Assembly: GCA_027352645.1 (NCBI GenBank)
Contig: DAIEIL010000096.1
Span: 1 to 7,416, forward strand
Direction of reading: 5' to 3'
Length of the DNA stretch: 7,416 bases
DNA from: Rhodobiaceae bacterium
GTDB lineage: Bacteria > Pseudomonadota > Alphaproteobacteria > Parvibaculales > Parvibaculaceae
The notes under the pieces are model-generated. The model was not told the origin of the DNA, searched no databases, and saw only the letters and a program-made list of their open reading frames with translations. The position numbers were made by a program, and so were the translations under genes. Positions 1-6,836 of this stretch are shown here, in pieces. Position 1 is the stretch's first letter. Each line of letters opens with the position of its first letter.

Positions 1-414
1 GGTCATGATGCTCTTTGTCGGAAGCGTTCTTTGCACCTCCGGCAGCTTCATCTGTTCATAGAGAAAGGCGTCGTCGAAGCCGGCCGCAGCCGCATGGGCG
101 GCCTTCGCGCCGTAGAACAGGTGCGATGCGCGCGACCAGTAAATGGCGGAGAGGCACATGGGACAGGGCTCGCAGCTCGCATAAACATCGCAGCCCGAAA
201 GATCGAATGTGCCAAGCGCCCGTGCCGCGCGCCGGATCGCCTGCACCTCCGCATGCGCGGTCGGATCGTTAGTACTCGTCACCTCGTTCCAGCCTTCGGC
301 GATGATCTTGCCGTCCTTCACGACAACGGCACCAAAAGGTCCGCCCGCGCCTTGCGCCATACCCTCGGCGGAGAGCGCGATGGCCCGTCGCATGAAATCA
401 CTCTCATTGCACAT
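1..414 (-). CDS. guaD: Guanine deaminase, C-terminus cut by window edge
   Basis: A zinc-dependent cytosolic enzyme that deaminates guanine to xanthine, feeding the xanthine dehydrogenase encoded just upstream. The 138 visible residues read as a cytidine-deaminase fold. They include a glycine-rich GGPFGAVVVKDG segment (24-35), NDPTAHAEV (49-57) with zinc ligand His54 and proton-shuttle Glu56, and SCEPCPMC (80-87) with zinc ligands Cys84 and Cys87. AIYWSR and AGFDDAFLYE follow, both close to remembered B. subtilis GuaD. That protein is about 156 residues, so some 18-20 C-terminal residues are missing here, including the domain-swapped tail that completes the active site. The ATG at 414 is chosen because AGGGGAAG lies 5 nt upstream; a second Met at codon 8 is less likely. 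It follows xdhB after 11 bp in the same transcript. TadA (tRNA adenosine deaminase) shares the HAE/PCxxC motifs, but the NDPTAHAEV and AGFDD segments and the context favour guanine. Confidence 0.9.
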   Translation of the reverse strand, partial: MCNESDFMRRAIALSAEGMAQGAGGPFGAVVVKDGKIIAEGWNEVTSTNDPTAHAEVQAIRRAARALGTFDLSGCDVYASCEPCPMCLSAIYWSRASHLFYGAKAAHAAAAGFDDAFLYEQMKLPEVQRTLPTKSIMT

Positions 415-419
415 TCCGA

Positions 420-427
420 CTTCCCCT
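420..427 (-). promoter_or_regulatory. Ribosome binding site of guaD
   Basis: On the minus strand this reads AGGGGAAG, ending 5 nt before the guaD ATG at 414. It overlaps the xdhB TAG stop (426-428), so ribosomes finishing xdhB sit directly on it. It decides the guaD start in favour of 414 over the internal ATG at 393. Confidence 0.7.
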
Positions 428-2750
428 ATTCGACGCGGCCAAGCGCGCGGAGGATCGCTTCCGGCGTCGCAGGCGCTTCAAGCCTGAGCGCGCTTTGCGC
501 ACCCACCACGGATGCTACAGCATCCTGAAGCGCGAGGAAGCAAGCGAGCGCCAGCATGAAAGGCGGCTCGCCGATCGCCTTGGAACGGAAGATCGTCGGC
601 TTCGCGTTTGGCGCATCGCCGAGAAGCTTCACGCGGAAGTCCGCGGGGATGTCGCGGCTCGTCGGGATCTTATAGGTCGAGGGCGCGTGGGTCTTGAGGC
701 GCCCCTCCTCGTCCCACCACAACTCTTCCATGGTGAGCCAGCCCATACCTTGAACGAAGGCGCCTTCGATCTGGCCGATATCGATGACAGGATTGAGCGA
801 GGCACCCACATCCTCGATAATGTCGGCGCGCAGGATCCGGTTTTCGCCGGTCAGCGTATCGATGGCCGCTTCCGCGACGCAGACGCCATAGGTGAAGTAA
901 TAAAAAGGCTCGCCCGTGCAGCTTTCAGCGTCGAAGTGAATGTCGGGCGTCTTGTAAAAGCCCGCAGCCGAGAGCGAGACGCGCTCCAGCCAGCAATATT
1001 TCGCAAGCTCCGCGAAGCTCAGCGATTCCTGGCCGCCATAAACGCGACCATTGGCGAATATCACTTCCTCCACCGCAACGCCAAACTTCATCGCAGCCAC
1101 ATCGCGCATGCGGCCCTTGATGATTTCCGCCGCCGCAAGCGCCGCCATGCCGTTGAGGTCGGACCCTGCGGATGCAGCGGTCGCGGAGGTATTGGGCACC
1201 TTGTCAGTGCGCGTGGAGGAGACGCGCACATGTTCGATATCGATCTGGAAGCACTCGGCGACGACCTGCGCCACCTTGAGATAGAGCCCCTGCCCCATCT
1301 CCGTACCGCCCTGATTGAGATGCACGCTTCCATCCGTATAGACATGGATGAGCGCACCCGCCTGATTGAGCGTCGGCATGTTGAAGGAAATACCGAACTT
1401 CAGGGGAAAGAGCGCGAGGCCCTTCTTGACGATGGGACTTTGCGCATTGAAGGCGTCGATAGCCTTACGCCTCGCCGCGATTGTCGCGCTCTCCTCGATC
1501 TCCTTGAGGATGCGCGGCATATTATTGGCTGTCACGCGCTGCCCGTAGGGAGTCGTGTTGCGGCCCTCGTCGCCATAATAATTGGCGGCGCGCACCTCAT
1601 CGATGGTCTTGCCGAGCTTCGCTGCGACATGCGCGATCATCGCCTCGGCGACGATCATCCCCTGCGGTCCGCCGAAGCCACGGAAAGCCGTGTTGGAAAC
1701 CGTGTGCGTCTTACAGGCGTAACCGTTCACCCGCACATTCGGCAGATAATAGGCATTGTCGACATGGCAAAGCGCGCGCTGCAGGACCGGCCCCGACAGG
1801 TCGGGCACATTGCCGGCCCTGATCGCTATAACGATATCCGCCGCGTCGATCCGGCCGTGATCGTCGAAGCCGAGCTTGAAGCGCCCCAGCACATCGTGGC
1901 GCTTGCCCGTCATCATCATGTCGACGTCGCGCGAGAGACGAAGCCGCACAGGCCGCCGGGAAAGACGGGCGAGAACCGCCGCCATGCCCGCGATCTGGGA
2001 GGCCTGACTTTCCTTGCCGCCGAATCCGCCGCCCATACGGCGGACTTCCACCGTGATCGCGGCATAGGGAACCCCGAGGAGACGGCAGACGATATGCTGT
2101 ACTTCGCTCGGATGCTGCGTCGAGGAGATAACGCGCATCTCATCTTCCTCGGCGGGCTCGGCCTGAGCGACCTGCGTTTCGAGGTAAAAATGATCCTGCC
2201 CGCCCGCGCGCACCTCGCCTTCCAGCGCGTACGTCACCCGGCCGAAAGCCCCGTCCACATCGCCTCGCTCCATCTTCATCGGCCTGATGACGAGGCTCTT
2301 TGCCTCGAGCGCCGCATCGATGGTCAGAAGTGCCGGAAGATCCTCATAGTCGATGACGGCAAGCGCCGCCGCCGCGCGCGCCTGCGCCTCGGTCTCGGCG
2401 GCGACGATGGCGACCGCCTGTCCCCAATATTCGACGACGTCCTTCGCCAGCAGCGGCTCATTGGAGAGGATCGGCGCAACGTCATTGGCGCCCGGAATAT
2501 CGTCCGCCATGCAAACGCAGGCAACGCCCGGCGCTGCCTTGACCGCAGAAAGATCGAGCTTCGTGATTTTCGCATGGGCCCTGTCGGAGAGGATCACCCA
2601 GGCATGAAGAAGCCCTTCTGTTTCCGGCATGTCGTCGACATAGACCGCGCTGCCGCGCACATGGCGATTGGCACTCTCATGCGCGATCGACTGGCCGACG
2701 CCACCCTTAATGCGAATGCCTTCCTTCGACGAGGTTGAGATCACATTCAT
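426..2750 (-). CDS. xdhB: Xanthine dehydrogenase, molybdenum-binding subunit
   Basis: The catalytic subunit of cytosolic xanthine dehydrogenase, which binds the molybdopterin cofactor and hydroxylates hypoxanthine to xanthine and xanthine to urate. At 774 residues it matches the length of Rhodobacter capsulatus XdhB (about 777). The N-terminal aldehyde oxidase/xanthine dehydrogenase a/b hammerhead domain covers roughly residues 20-140; Mo-binding domains follow. Visible motifs are GGGFGGKE (240-247), QRALCHVDN (324-332), TAFRGFGGPQGM (354-365), GGTEMGQGL (481-489) and KAIGEPP (724-730). Glu247, Arg325, Arg357 and Glu728 align with bovine Glu802, Arg880, Arg912 and Glu1261. The 78- and 110-residue spacings from the first Glu match the bovine enzyme exactly, so the purine-binding residues are intact. 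The ATG at 2750 overlaps the xdhA stop as ATGA, with GGAGG about 10 nt upstream inside xdhA, which suggests translational coupling. Nothing is truncated or frameshifted. Confidence 0.97.
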   Translation of the reverse strand: MNVISTSSKEGIRIKGGVGQSIAHESANRHVRGSAVYVDDMPETEGLLHAWVILSDRAHAKITKLDLSAVKAAPGVACVCMADDIPGANDVAPILSNEPLLAKDVVEYWGQAVAIVAAETEAQARAAAALAVIDYEDLPALLTIDAALEAKSLVIRPMKMERGDVDGAFGRVTYALEGEVRAGGQDHFYLETQVAQAEPAEEDEMRVISSTQHPSEVQHIVCRLLGVPYAAITVEVRRMGGGFGGKESQASQIAGMAAVLARLSRRPVRLRLSRDVDMMMTGKRHDVLGRFKLGFDDHGRIDAADIVIAIRAGNVPDLSGPVLQRALCHVDNAYYLPNVRVNGYACKTHTVSNTAFRGFGGPQGMIVAEAMIAHVAAKLGKTIDEVRAANYYGDEGRNTTPYGQRVTANNMPRILKEIEESATIAARRKAIDAFNAQSPIVKKGLALFPLKFGISFNMPTLNQAGALIHVYTDGSVHLNQGGTEMGQGLYLKVAQVVAECFQIDIEHVRVSSTRTDKVPNTSATAASAGSDLNGMAALAAAEIIKGRMRDVAAMKFGVAVEEVIFANGRVYGGQESLSFAELAKYCWLERVSLSAAGFYKTPDIHFDAESCTGEPFYYFTYGVCVAEAAIDTLTGENRILRADIIEDVGASLNPVIDIGQIEGAFVQGMGWLTMEELWWDEEGRLKTHAPSTYKIPTSRDIPADFRVKLLGDAPNAKPTIFRSKAIGEPPFMLALACFLALQDAVASVVGAQSALRLEAPATPEAILRALGRVE

Positions 2751-4195
2751 AGCGCCCAGACCTCCATCGGCATTTCGTTGCCCGAGACGTCGAGCAAAAG
2801 CCGTTCGACGAGGCCGCCGGCGGCGGCGAGTCGATATGCGGCCGAGCCGCGGAAATCGCTCAGCGGCTTGAAGTCTTCGGCAAGCCGCGCGGCCACTTCC
2901 GATGATTTGTCCCGCGTTGCTCCAACCAGCGCCTTCTCAAGCGCGACGGCGCGTGCCGGGGTCGCCGCCATGCCGCCGAAAGCAGCGCGCGCCGCGACGA
3001 TCAGGCCGTCGTTCATCTTCAGCACGAAGGCGCCCGATACTGACGAGATGTCCTGGTCGTAGCGCTTCGAAAGCTTGTAGGCTCGGAACAAATCGCCTTC
3101 GCGAAGATAGGGCACATGGATCGCTTCGAGATATTCGCCCTGCTTCAGCGCCGTCTTGCGATAGGCAATGAAGAATTCATCGAGAGGCACTTTGCGCCGT
3201 CCCTCGACAGAGCGAAGAACGACTTCTGCGTTGAGCGCCAGCAGGCAAGGCGCACTGTCGCCGATGGGCGATGCGTTGCAGATATTCCCTCCGATGGTGC
3301 CGAGGTTCCGCACCTGACGCGAACCGATACGGCGCACGACGCCCGCAAAGGCCGGGAAATGGCGGTCCAGAACCGGCAGCGCCGTCTCATAGGTAACGCC
3401 CGCTCCGATGACGACGCCCTCCTCGCTTTCCTCGATCACCTTCAGCGCCTCGAGGCGTGAAAGGGAGATGAGCGGCCCCGGATTTTCCGCACGCTTGGCG
3501 ACTGCGACACCGAGATCGGTCCCGCCGGCAAGAATCCGCGCCTGTGGATGCCTCGCAAGAAGCCTGTCGAGATCCTTGAGTTCGGTCGGCGCCTCATAGC
3601 CCGCAATGTCGATCTGCGCCTTTTCATCCGCTTCATTGGCGATCAGTGCGTCGAGTTCACCGCGCCACAGACTTTCGCGCGCGTCGAATTCAGCGGAACG
3701 CCCGCAGGCGATCATATCCTTCGCTGCATCGACGATGGGTCTGTAGCCCGTGCACCGGCAAAGATTGCCCGAAAGCGTCTGGTGAATGTCGTCGGTCGCG
3801 GCGCCCCGCCCCTCGCGCTCATGTGCGAAGAGGCTCATGGCAATGCCCGGCGTGCAATAGCCGCATTGGCTGCCATGATGCTCAACGAGCTTCGCCTGCG
3901 CCGGATGCGGCTTGTCCTCTGCATCCGCAAGGCCCTCGACGGTCGCGATTGCGCATCCGTCGATCTCCGCAGTCAGCAGAATGCAGGAGTTCACCGCCCG
4001 AAACTCGAAGCCGCCCTTTCCGTCGGGGCGTCCGAGCGCCACGGTGCAGGCGCCGCAATCACCTTCGGCGCATCCCTCTTTCGTGCCGAGCGCGCGCTCA
4101 TGGACGCGCAGATGCTGCAGAACCGTGCGCGTCGCCTCGACGCCTCGCGCGACGCGCGGCTTTCCATTCAAGAGGAACCGGACGGTGACAGTCAT
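2747..4195 (-). CDS. xdhA: Xanthine dehydrogenase, iron-sulfur and FAD subunit
   Basis: The electron-transfer subunit that passes electrons from the Mo centre in XdhB through two 2Fe-2S clusters to FAD and then NAD+. Of its 482 residues, 1-75 form a plant-type ferredoxin domain with Cys42, Cys47, Cys50 and Cys71. Residues about 80-165 form the second cluster domain, with Cys111 and Cys114 in SQCGYCTPG and Cys146 and Cys148 in GNLCRCTGYRPI. The FAD-binding domain starts near 200, with ILAGGTDLGV (221-230) and LGTIGGNICNASPIGDSAP (298-316). KLSKRYDQDISSV (374-386) and the C-terminal CO-dehydrogenase flavoprotein-type domain follow. All eight cluster cysteines are present. The ATG at 4195 gives the family's short MTVTVRFLLNGK start. 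Its only purine-rich upstream sequence (GGAGA) lies about 13 nt away, so initiation may be weak. It is the first gene of the minus-strand unit and overlaps xdhB by 4 bp. R. capsulatus has the same A-B subunit split. Confidence 0.97.
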   Translation of the reverse strand: MTVTVRFLLNGKPRVARGVEATRTVLQHLRVHERALGTKEGCAEGDCGACTVALGRPDGKGGFEFRAVNSCILLTAEIDGCAIATVEGLADAEDKPHPAQAKLVEHHGSQCGYCTPGIAMSLFAHEREGRGAATDDIHQTLSGNLCRCTGYRPIVDAAKDMIACGRSAEFDARESLWRGELDALIANEADEKAQIDIAGYEAPTELKDLDRLLARHPQARILAGGTDLGVAVAKRAENPGPLISLSRLEALKVIEESEEGVVIGAGVTYETALPVLDRHFPAFAGVVRRIGSRQVRNLGTIGGNICNASPIGDSAPCLLALNAEVVLRSVEGRRKVPLDEFFIAYRKTALKQGEYLEAIHVPYLREGDLFRAYKLSKRYDQDISSVSGAFVLKMNDGLIVAARAAFGGMAATPARAVALEKALVGATRDKSSEVAARLAEDFKPLSDFRGSAAYRLAAAGGLVERLLLDVSGNEMPMEVWAL

Positions 4196-4518
4196 TTTCA
4201 GCGCGTGATCTCCGCTTGAGTGGCCGCAGGGCGCGGTAACGCCTCAAGGGAGAGTTGCCATTTTCATGCCAGCAGAGCCGGTGGCGGATTGCGCGGCACG
4301 GCGCGTTTTTGAAGCGCGATGCGGCAGGTCGCGCCGACGACTTGCATACATATTGTCCATGCGGTCAGTTTTTTGCTCATCTTTTGGACGCCCTGCGCCC
4401 AAGCCCGCGCGATCTGGCCGCAAACCGCGGCGCGCCCTCTGGCATGAGCATTGCGAGAGGAAAGACAAGACGCGGCGAGGCTTTCCTCGACCCGCACCGT
4501 TTGTCTGCGAGTCCACCG
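4196..4518. promoter_or_regulatory. Divergent intergenic region with presumed xdhA and uraD promoters
   Basis: This 323-bp stretch lies between two divergent catabolic units and must contain their promoters and probably a shared operator; that is inferred from layout. What can be seen is a mostly GC-rich sequence with an AT-richer island near 4342-4383, including TTGCATACATATTGTCCAT (4342-4360) and a T-run at 4369-4374. I cannot defend a specific -35/-10 pair or a regulator family. Open frames cross the region on both strands, one of them joining uraD in frame, but they show no recognisable protein and no well-spaced ribosome site. An 8-bp inverted repeat is listed separately. No RNA gene or terminator is evident. 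Confidence 0.55.
4457..4488. repeat. 8-bp perfect inverted repeat upstream of uraD
   Basis: GAGGAAAG at 4457-4464 is the exact reverse complement of CTTTCCTC at 4481-4488, with 16 nt between the arms and the second arm ending 30 nt before the uraD ATG. It could be a stem-loop in the uraD leader or a dyad operator. Its position is suggestive, but a repeat this short can occur by chance and there is no U-run to make it a terminator. Confidence 0.4.
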
Positions 4519-5025
4519 ATGAATCTCTCTGAAATAAATGACATGGACGAGGCGGCGTTCATCGGCGCCGTAGGCGGGGCTTATGAGCATTCGCCATGGG
4601 TCGCAAAAGGTGCATGGACGAAACGCCCCTTCGCGTCGCTCGACGCGCTGCATGACGCCTTCATGTCGGTGATCTACGCGGCAACGCCGGAAGCGCAGCT
4701 CGCGCTGATCCTTGCCCATCCCGATCTCGCCGGCAAAGCCGCCATCGCGCGCGAGCTGACCACGGAATCCACATTTGAGCAGGCCAGCGCCGGGCTCGAC
4801 CGCCTGTCGCCCGAGGAATTTGCGAAGTTCCATACGCTCAACACCACGTACCGCGAGCGCTTCGGCATTCCCTTCATCATCTGCGTCCGCCTCAACACCA
4901 AGGACTCCATCCTGTTCGAGTTCGAACGCCGCCTCGCGCGGGATGCCGATACCGAGCGCATGGAGGCATTGAAGCAGATTGGTGAAATTTCGCGCCTGAG
5001 ACTGAAGGACCTCGAAATCGCATGA
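4519..5025 (+). CDS. uraD: 2-oxo-4-hydroxy-4-carboxy-5-ureidoimidazoline (OHCU) decarboxylase
   Basis: A cytosolic enzyme for the last step of the uricolytic route, decarboxylating OHCU stereospecifically to S-allantoin. The 168 residues match the usual 165-175 of the family, which is all-helical. Diagnostic segments are AYEHSPWVA (21-29), LAHPDLAGKAA (65-75) with the likely catalytic His67, TTESTFEQASAGLD (81-94) with Glu87 and Gln88, and FGIPFIICVR (115-124). The ATG at 4519 is chosen because it gives the typical short N-terminus. No good Shine-Dalgarno precedes it, and the frame stays open upstream to 4255 with another ATG at 4444, so the start is less certain than the identity. The upstream extension would be arginine/alanine-rich and unlike the family. 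It leads the plus-strand unit and overlaps the following flavoprotein gene by 4 bp (ATGA). Confidence 0.93.
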   Translation: MNLSEINDMDEAAFIGAVGGAYEHSPWVAKGAWTKRPFASLDALHDAFMSVIYAATPEAQLALILAHPDLAGKAAIARELTTESTFEQASAGLDRLSPEEFAKFHTLNTTYRERFGIPFIICVRLNTKDSILFEFERRLARDADTERMEALKQIGEISRLRLKDLEIA

Positions 5026-6503
5026 ACGAAATCACGACGAAGATCGCCGACGCCGCTTTCAGCGACGCGCCGACGCCCGAGGCGGCAAAGGCCTTGTCCG
5101 CTCTGGCAGATCAGGTGCGCACCGATCTCGACATGCTCGACTATCCGGCCAAGCCCTGGGTCCGGCCGCGCTCCCATGATTCTGGCGCACATATATATGA
5201 TGTCGTCATCATTGGCGGCGGGCAGAGCGGTCTTGCCGCCGCCTTCGGCCTGATGCGCGACAAGGTTGAGAACATCCTCGTCCTCGACGAAAACCCCGCC
5301 GGCTTCGAAGGGCCTTGGATCACCTATGCGCGCATGGTCACGCTGCGCACGCCGAAATATCTGACAGGCCCCGACCTTGGCATCCCGTCGCTGACCTTCC
5401 GTGCTTGGTGGACCGCTCAGTTCGGTGCGGAAGCCTGGGACAGCCTCGTCAAGATTCCCCGCGAGGAATGGATGCGCTATCTGCGCTGGTTCCGTCATGT
5501 GCTGGCGCTGCCCGTGCAGAATGAAACCCGCGTCACCTCGGTCGATCCCGCCGGTCCGCAGCTCTTCCGCCTGACCGTTTCCGGCTCCCGCGCTTCGGGC
5601 AGCGTCCTTGCTCGCAAGGTCGTCTTCGCCACCGGTATTCAGGGGGGCGGCGAATGGCATGTGCCGGACTTCATCGAAGGCAAGGTTTCGCCCGCGCGCT
5701 ATGCCCACACCTCACAGATGATCGATTTCGAGGCGCTCAAGGGTAAGAAGATCGGCATTCTCGGTGGCGGCGCTTCCGCTTTCGACAATGCCCAATATGC
5801 GCTCGGTCTCGGCGTCGGCGAGGTACACGTGTTCCTGCGCCGCGAGAAGATGCCGCGCATCAACCCGATCCGCTACATGGAGAATGCGGGCTTCTTGCGC
5901 AATTTCGCGACGCTGGACGACGCGACGAAATATGCGGGCATCTCCTTCTTCCTCGGCCACAACCAGCCGCCGACCAACGACACATTCGGGCGTGCTGCCG
6001 CCTATCCGGGCTTTCGCCTGCATCTCGGCTCGCCATGGACGGAGGTTGAGGAAACGCCCGAAGGCGTCAAGGTGACGACGCCGAAGGACACCTTCCTCTT
6101 CGACTTCATCATCCTCAGCACAGGCCTTCTCACCGACGTAAAGCTCCGGCCGGAGCTGGCTAACCTCGCAGGCGACATTGCGAACTGGCGCGACGTCTAC
6201 ATGCCGCCCGATGGCAAGGCCAACGCGCTGATCGACGCCCATCCCTATCTCGGCCCCTCCTTCGAATTCACGCCGAAAAGCGATGAGGGCGCAGGGCGTA
6301 TCTATGGCCTCTTTGCCTATAACTATTCCGCGCTGGCGAGCCTCGGCCTTTCGGCAGCGGCCCTTTCGGGAATGAAGTTCGCGCTGCCCCGCCTCGTCGC
6401 GGGCATCACGCGTCAGCTTTTCACCGACGACGCGGACAAGATCCTTGGCGACTATTTTGCCTACAACGAAGAAGAGTTCATCGGACAATGGCCGGAAAGC
6501 TGA
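5022..6503 (+). CDS. FMO-like FAD/NAD(P)H oxidoreductase, candidate urate hydroxylase
   Basis: A 493-residue flavoprotein of the flavin monooxygenase/pyridine nucleotide-disulfide oxidoreductase type. An FAD-binding Rossmann motif lies at 59-77 (GGGQSG at 65-70), preceded by a roughly 58-residue N-terminal extension. TLRTPKYLTGPDLGIPS (107-123) and WMRYLRWFRHVL (150-161) follow. An ATG-type segment is at 199-210 (FATGIQGGG), a second nucleotide-binding fold at 243-257 (GILGGGASAFDNA), and a closing IILSTGL at 363-369. There is no signal peptide or membrane segment, so it should be cytosolic. It lies between the two enzymes that act after urate oxidation, overlapping uraD by 4 bp and hiuH by 16 bp, so oxidation of urate to 5-hydroxyisourate is the leading inference. 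Two dinucleotide folds make it unlike PHBH-type HpxO, and it is not uricase or membrane PuuD. The proposed Xanthomonas urate hydroxylase HpyO might be a relative; I cannot confirm this by eye. AAGGA lies 12 nt before the ATG. Confidence 0.8.
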   Translation: MNEITTKIADAAFSDAPTPEAAKALSALADQVRTDLDMLDYPAKPWVRPRSHDSGAHIYDVVIIGGGQSGLAAAFGLMRDKVENILVLDENPAGFEGPWITYARMVTLRTPKYLTGPDLGIPSLTFRAWWTAQFGAEAWDSLVKIPREEWMRYLRWFRHVLALPVQNETRVTSVDPAGPQLFRLTVSGSRASGSVLARKVVFATGIQGGGEWHVPDFIEGKVSPARYAHTSQMIDFEALKGKKIGILGGGASAFDNAQYALGLGVGEVHVFLRREKMPRINPIRYMENAGFLRNFATLDDATKYAGISFFLGHNQPPTNDTFGRAAAYPGFRLHLGSPWTEVEETPEGVKVTTPKDTFLFDFIILSTGLLTDVKLRPELANLAGDIANWRDVYMPPDGKANALIDAHPYLGPSFEFTPKSDEGAGRIYGLFAYNYSALASLGLSAAALSGMKFALPRLVAGITRQLFTDDADKILGDYFAYNEEEFIGQWPES

Positions 6504-6835
6504 CCGTACACGCACTCGATACGGCCCGGGGCACTGGCGCCGCCGGTCTGAGGCTCACCTTGCGCAAGCTCGCGCCGGAGGCAACGAAGCCTGTCGACTT
6601 CACCCTCGATGAAAGCGGCCGCGCGACCTTGCTCGAAAGTGCGGCGCTCACCTCCGGCACCTATGAGATCGTCTTTCACGCCGCCGAATATCAGCGCGCG
6701 AATGGCCTCGAACTGCCAGAACCCCCATTCCTCGACAATATCCCCATCCATTTCGGCGTCGCGGATGCGACCTCGCATTATCACGTGCCTTTGATCCTGA
6801 GCCCCTATGGCTACTCGACCTATCGCGGAGGCTAG
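6488..6835 (+). CDS. hiuH: 5-hydroxyisourate hydrolase (transthyretin-like)
   Basis: Hydrolyses 5-hydroxyisourate, the unstable product of urate oxidation, to OHCU, the substrate of UraD. The 115-residue length and beta-rich sequence fit the cytosolic tetrameric transthyretin-like family. The signature N-terminus LTVHALDTARG (5-15) supplies His8, Arg45 lies in ESGRATL, and the C-terminal HYHVPLILSPYGYSTYRGG block supplies His97 and His99. These are the family's active-site elements. There is no N-terminal signal or peroxisomal targeting sequence. The family normally ends in YRGS; this protein ends in YRGG. The gene starts 16 bp inside the end of the flavoprotein gene with only a weak GA-rich ribosome site, so it is probably translationally coupled. 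A single base separates its stop from the next ATG. Confidence 0.95.
   Translation: MAGKLTVHALDTARGTGAAGLRLTLRKLAPEATKPVDFTLDESGRATLLESAALTSGTYEIVFHAAEYQRANGLELPEPPFLDNIPIHFGVADATSHYHVPLILSPYGYSTYRGG
6827..6831 (+). promoter_or_regulatory. Ribosome binding site of the 2OG oxygenase gene
   Basis: GGAGG is formed by the last two glycine codons of hiuH (GGA GGC), just before its TAG stop. It sits 5 nt before the ATG at 6837 and 8 nt before the adjacent ATG at 6840, so either start is well served. This makes the downstream gene part of the same polycistronic unit. Confidence 0.65.
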
Positions 6836-6836
6836 C

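Noticed and set aside
15..528. Plus-strand frames over the left edge
   Set aside because: They are antisense to guaD, which shows HAE and PCPMC zinc-site motifs in the minus frame; the plus-strand translations are arginine-rich without motifs.
495..2738. 747-codon open frame on the plus strand, antisense to xdhB
   Set aside because: It lies wholly opposite xdhB, which has complete catalytic motifs and family-matching length. Its arginine/histidine/aspartate-rich translation matches no family I know and is typical of the antisense shadow of a GC-rich gene.
4465..4510. Possible transcription terminator from the inverted repeat
   Set aside because: No U-tract follows the right arm and both flanking genes diverge from this region, so a terminator is not expected.
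4264..4833. 189-codon minus-strand frame covering the intergenic region and the start of uraD
   Set aside because: It would overlap uraD for about 300 bases, has no convincing ribosome site and gives a low-complexity arginine-rich protein.
4674..5708. 344-codon minus-strand frame across uraD and the flavoprotein gene
   Set aside because: It is antisense to two recognisable overlapping genes and its translation shows no domain or motif, so it is treated as a shadow.
5022..6503. Baeyer-Villiger monooxygenase assignment for the flavoprotein
   Set aside because: The FxGxxxHxxxW/P fingerprint expected between the two nucleotide-binding folds is not present; only a loose YAHTSQMIDF segment occupies that region.
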